DNA of 8,467 nucleotides from NCBI GenBank assembly GCA_002373535.1, contig DFKL01000077.1, forward strand, positions 1-8,467. The letters run 5' to 3'. The notes below the pieces were generated by a model. The model did not search any database. It saw nothing but the letters and a program-made list of their open reading frames with translations, and had not been told where the DNA came from. Below are positions 6,356 through 8,467 of this stretch, piece after piece. This DNA is from Prevotellaceae bacterium UBA3646 (lineage in GTDB: Bacteria > Bacteroidota > Bacteroidia > Bacteroidales > Bacteroidaceae). How positions within the stretch are numbered: position 1 is the first letter of the stretch; every line of letters begins with the position of its first letter. The translations under genes were made by a program, and so were the position numbers.

Positions 6356-6958
6356 ATGAAGGAAGTCAATGCAGTTATTTTTGATTTAGGTGGAGTATTG
6401 CTTAATCTGGACTTGTCTCATAGCAAGACTAAGATGGACGTTTTGGGATTGCCGGACGGATTGGCATATGGCAATATATTTGAGCAATATCAGTTGGGAA
6501 ATATCAGCACGGACAGATTCTTCTCATATCTTCAGTCCCTATGTGACAAAGGGACGGAAAGACAGGAAATCATAGATGCATGGAATTCGTGTCTTTCGGA
6601 CATGCCCGAATACAAATTGCAATACGTCCTGCAACTGCGTAAGCGGGGAATAAAGACATATTTGCTGAGCAATACGAACGAGGCACACTGGAATCACATC
6701 AGGACAAATATATTCCCACGTCCTGCAGAAGACTATTTTGATGCCATATACCTGTCGCAGGAACTTCACCTGGCAAAGCCGGACAAGGCTATATACGAGG
6801 CCGTCCTGTCGCATATAGGCCTGCAGGCAGACGAATGCCTTTTCCTGGATGATACAGAGGAAAACATAGAAGCGGCATCAAGCTTGGGTATAAGGACATA
6901 CAGGACTCCGGTCAGATACGACTGGCGCAATGATGTCTCAGGCATCATCTGTTGTTAA
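6356..6958 (+). CDS. HAD-superfamily phosphatase, subfamily IA (YihX-like)
   Basis: A 200-residue soluble hydrolase of the haloacid dehalogenase superfamily. Motif I is VIFDLGGVLLNLD (7-19), with Asp10 as nucleophile. A helical cap follows (about 20-85). Motif II is LLSNTN (103-108) with Ser105, motif III is Lys141 in LAKPDKAIYE (139-148), and motif IV is FLDDTEENIEAA (163-174), with the acidic pair D165/D166. The segments LSNTN, IYLSQEL and KPxxxIY resemble E. coli YihX, an alpha-glucose-1-phosphate phosphatase, so a small sugar phosphate is a plausible substrate, but this is inference. The residue two after the nucleophile is Gly, not Asp, as in YihX itself, so this is not a sign of inactivity. 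An AAAGGA (6347-6352) stands 3 nt before the ATG. The 3' end overlaps the YqaE gene tail to tail. Confidence 0.92.
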   Translation: MKEVNAVIFDLGGVLLNLDLSHSKTKMDVLGLPDGLAYGNIFEQYQLGNISTDRFFSYLQSLCDKGTERQEIIDAWNSCLSDMPEYKLQYVLQLRKRGIKTYLLSNTNEAHWNHIRTNIFPRPAEDYFDAIYLSQELHLAKPDKAIYEAVLSHIGLQADECLFLDDTEENIEAASSLGIRTYRTPVRYDWRNDVSGIICC

Positions 6959-7097
6959 GGATAATCAGGGCCGCAATGGTTCCTGGAATCCATCCGCAAC
7001 AGGTGAGCAAAGTCGTGATGACGACAGATCCACATCCCTGGTCAATAACGGCCAAAGGTGGAAATATAATACATAGTAATACTCGCAGGCAACCCAT
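6945..7097 (-). CDS. YqaE/Pmp3 family small membrane protein
   Basis: A 50-residue hydrophobic protein. It has two membrane segments, about residues 3-18 and 24-47, joined by a short polar turn. Family marks are FPPLAV (12-17), DQGCGS (19-24), LLTCCGWIPG (30-39) and AALIIL (42-47), the pattern of bacterial YqaE and fungal/plant Pmp3 proteins. These are tied to membrane potential and stress tolerance in eukaryotes; in bacteria the role is unclear. The start ATG at 7095-7097 is the only one giving the standard N-terminus (MGCLRVLLCIIFPP), and TGA is at 6945-6947. It begins 15 nt after the YitT gene stop and is likely co-transcribed with it. Its last 14 bp overlap the end of the HAD gene on the other strand. 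No frameshift is seen. Confidence 0.9.
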   Translation of the reverse strand: MGCLRVLLCIIFPPLAVIDQGCGSVVITTLLTCCGWIPGTIAALIILNNR

Positions 7098-7112
7098 TCC
7101 TATAAACTGTGT

Positions 7113-8339
7113 CTAATGTTTTTTCTTACCAAATGATTTCTTTAGCTCGTCAAATGTTGCAAAGCGTCTGACGGTAGGGTGATCCGTAGCAGCCTTGCCC
7201 GTGACAAGTATTATGGGCAATATCCCGGCTTGTACGTTTGCATTGGGGTCTATGGCAATACAATCGTAGCCATAATAGTATTTGACGAAGCATGTCCGGA
7301 CGACATAGTCCGGGCTGAGAATGTCCTTGTTGATAGGGTGGTTGATGTCGCAACCGATATCTTGGACAGAACGTAGCTGATATCCTGGTCCCAGTTTCCT
7401 CCTGACATCCTCCATCTCTTCCTGATTGTCTGTAAGCAATACCATAACGTGTGCGTTTGTCTTGCTTTCCTTGATCTTCATCATGTCGAACCCTTCACCC
7501 CATACTCCAGACACATTGCCCATCGTTACAAATGCATACGGGTCTATGCTCTTTATCATGCGGAAGACAAGGAGGCGCTCCCTGCGGCTTACCACACATA
7601 TTATGACGCGTCGCTCACTGTGGGTATAGACCCCCTCACCGTTAAGTATCGTCACCCCCATGCCGTTACGTATTAGCGTATCGGCTATCTGATTAGGGTT
7701 GCGCGAATATATCTTGAACTCGACGGACTGGTTGTTACGTCCCAGCCAATAGTCAATCGTACCCGTTGCCAATACTAGCAGCACGTATCCGAAGACGACT
7801 CGTTGTATGTCGTGGAATACCAGGTAGCAGCTGGATATGATGATTATGTCGACAATCATAATCACCTTGCCGATAGACATGTTACGGTATTTGTTGACTA
7901 TCGCGGCAATTATGTCTGTTCCTCCCGTGCTGCCACCTGCAAGAAAGCACAATGCAAGGCCACTGCCGGTGCCTATGGCCGCAATTATACATGCCATGAA
8001 CAACTCGTCTCCAAACAATAGTGGCTTGTCGACGATTTCATAGATACGCTGTGCAGCCCAAATGGCAAACGTAAGCGAGAATGTGGCATAGATGGTCTTG
8101 ATGCAGAAACGCCAGCCAAGTTCAATAACGGCCGCTCCCAGAAGAGCAATGTTGATGATGAGATAGGTGTTCTGCACCTCAAAGCCGGTGGCGTAGAACA
8201 CCAGTGTGCCGATACCAGCCACGCCGCCAGACGTCAGCTTGTACGGCAAGATACAGAATGCAAGTGTTATTGCATATAGGCATACACCAAGTGTAATTGT
8301 GAGGTAATCAAGAATGACGGCAGTATATTTACTCTTCAT
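7113..8339 (-). CDS. YitT/DUF2179 membrane protein with long C-terminal extension
   Basis: A 408-residue inner-membrane protein of unknown function in the YitT family. About six hydrophobic segments are visible (roughly 8-32, 57-78, 82-100, 112-134, 156-176 and 182-198). The conserved loops are LPYKLTSGGVAGIGTL (31-46) and FLAGGSTGGTDIIAAIVNKY (132-151). A cytosolic DUF2179 domain follows (about 224-284): RNGMGVTILNGEGVY (224-238), then VICVV-like strands, DPYAFV and VWGEGF (279-284). Most YitT proteins, as I recall, end near here at about 280-300 residues. This one continues for about 120 more (285-408), with LLTDNQEEMEDVRRKLGPGY (301-320), a Tyr/Cys-rich stretch VRTCFVKYYYGYDCIAI (347-363), and a Lys-rich end. 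I do not recognise a domain there. The gene follows the aminopeptidase gene by 32 nt and precedes yqaE by 15 nt, suggesting one transcript whose promoter is outside the window. Confidence 0.9.
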   Translation of the reverse strand: MKSKYTAVILDYLTITLGVCLYAITLAFCILPYKLTSGGVAGIGTLVFYATGFEVQNTYLIINIALLGAAVIELGWRFCIKTIYATFSLTFAIWAAQRIYEIVDKPLLFGDELFMACIIAAIGTGSGLALCFLAGGSTGGTDIIAAIVNKYRNMSIGKVIMIVDIIIISSCYLVFHDIQRVVFGYVLLVLATGTIDYWLGRNNQSVEFKIYSRNPNQIADTLIRNGMGVTILNGEGVYTHSERRVIICVVSRRERLLVFRMIKSIDPYAFVTMGNVSGVWGEGFDMMKIKESKTNAHVMVLLTDNQEEMEDVRRKLGPGYQLRSVQDIGCDINHPINKDILSPDYVVRTCFVKYYYGYDCIAIDPNANVQAGILPIILVTGKAATDHPTVRRFATFDELKKSFGKKKH

Positions 8340-8371
8340 TACGATGAGTTGTTTGGTGTTTATAATTCAGG

Positions 8372-8467
8372 CTATAGGCGGAAGAATCTGCTGAATGCCC
8401 TGATGCAATATTCATGATCCTTCATGGAACCTGTCTCACGGATGCTGTGCATGGCAAGAATAGGATT
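8372..8467 (-). CDS. Probable M18-family aminopeptidase, C-terminal 31 residues (runs off right edge)
   Basis: The frame enters from the right edge and ends at TAG 8372-8374. The visible end reads NPILAMHSIRETGSMKDHEY followed by CIRAFSRFFRL. The segment AMHSIRE, followed some 15 residues later by an aromatic FF end, is typical of the C-terminus of M18 aminopeptidases (aspartyl aminopeptidase/DNPEP type), where the His of MHS is a zinc ligand. These cytosolic enzymes remove N-terminal residues from peptides. Only the last part is visible, so the subfamily cannot be set and another co-catalytic zinc peptidase of the same clan remains possible. It lies 32 nt upstream of the YitT gene on the same strand. 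Confidence 0.7.
   Translation of the reverse strand, partial: NPILAMHSIRETGSMKDHEYCIRAFSRFFRL

Noticed and set aside
6356..6400. HAD phosphatase judged inactive because Gly replaces the second Asp of motif I
   Set aside because: The active YihX-type enzymes have the same DLG form, and the nucleophile, Ser, Lys and acidic pair are all present.

Overview
The window looks like ordinary chromosome from a Bacteroidota bacterium, most likely order Bacteroidales (Prevotella/Bacteroides-like). The grounds are a DUF4270 lipoprotein beside a stand-alone GT5 N-domain protein and panC-panD, a promoter upstream of the tRNA with the Bacteroidetes consensus (TTTG, 20 nt, TAnnTTTG), a general lack of strong Shine-Dalgarno sites, and a methylmalonyl-CoA epimerase typical of succinate/propionate producers. 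The genus cannot be fixed from the sequence alone. No gene-free stretch exceeds 300 bases.

Left part (1-4450), all on the minus strand. In transcription order, a three-gene cluster runs leftward from 4450: a degenerate glycogen-synthase N-domain protein, a DUF4270 lipoprotein, and a YycJ/WalJ-like metallo-beta-lactamase-fold hydrolase, with gaps of 22 and 30 nt. Further left come a clear promoter, tRNA-Lys(CTT), a strong hairpin terminator, and the first 239 codons of aspS, which runs off the left edge.

Middle (4451-6225). A 180-bp divergent intergenic region separates the leftward cluster from a rightward, tightly packed operon panC-panD-mce: an ATGA overlap between panC and panD, then a 6-nt gap. 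PanC and PanD make pantothenate and beta-alanine, the CoA precursors. Mce epimerises a CoA thioester in the propionate/succinate route, so the operon joins CoA supply to a CoA-dependent pathway.

Right part (6226-8467). A perfect 16-bp inverted repeat lies between mce and a rightward HAD phosphatase resembling YihX. That gene's end overlaps by 14 bp the end of a 50-codon gene on the opposite strand encoding a YqaE/Pmp3 membrane peptide. This small gene closes a leftward cluster: the C-terminal end of a probable M18 aminopeptidase (cut by the right edge), a YitT/DUF2179 membrane protein with an unusual C-terminal extension of about 120 residues, then the YqaE protein.

I found no phage, transposon, CRISPR, toxin-antitoxin or defence-system signature. 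The points most worth a second look are the GT5-like protein that has lost its substrate-binding motifs yet keeps its partner gene, and the C-terminal extension of the YitT protein. I do not see a convincing undescribed multi-gene system.
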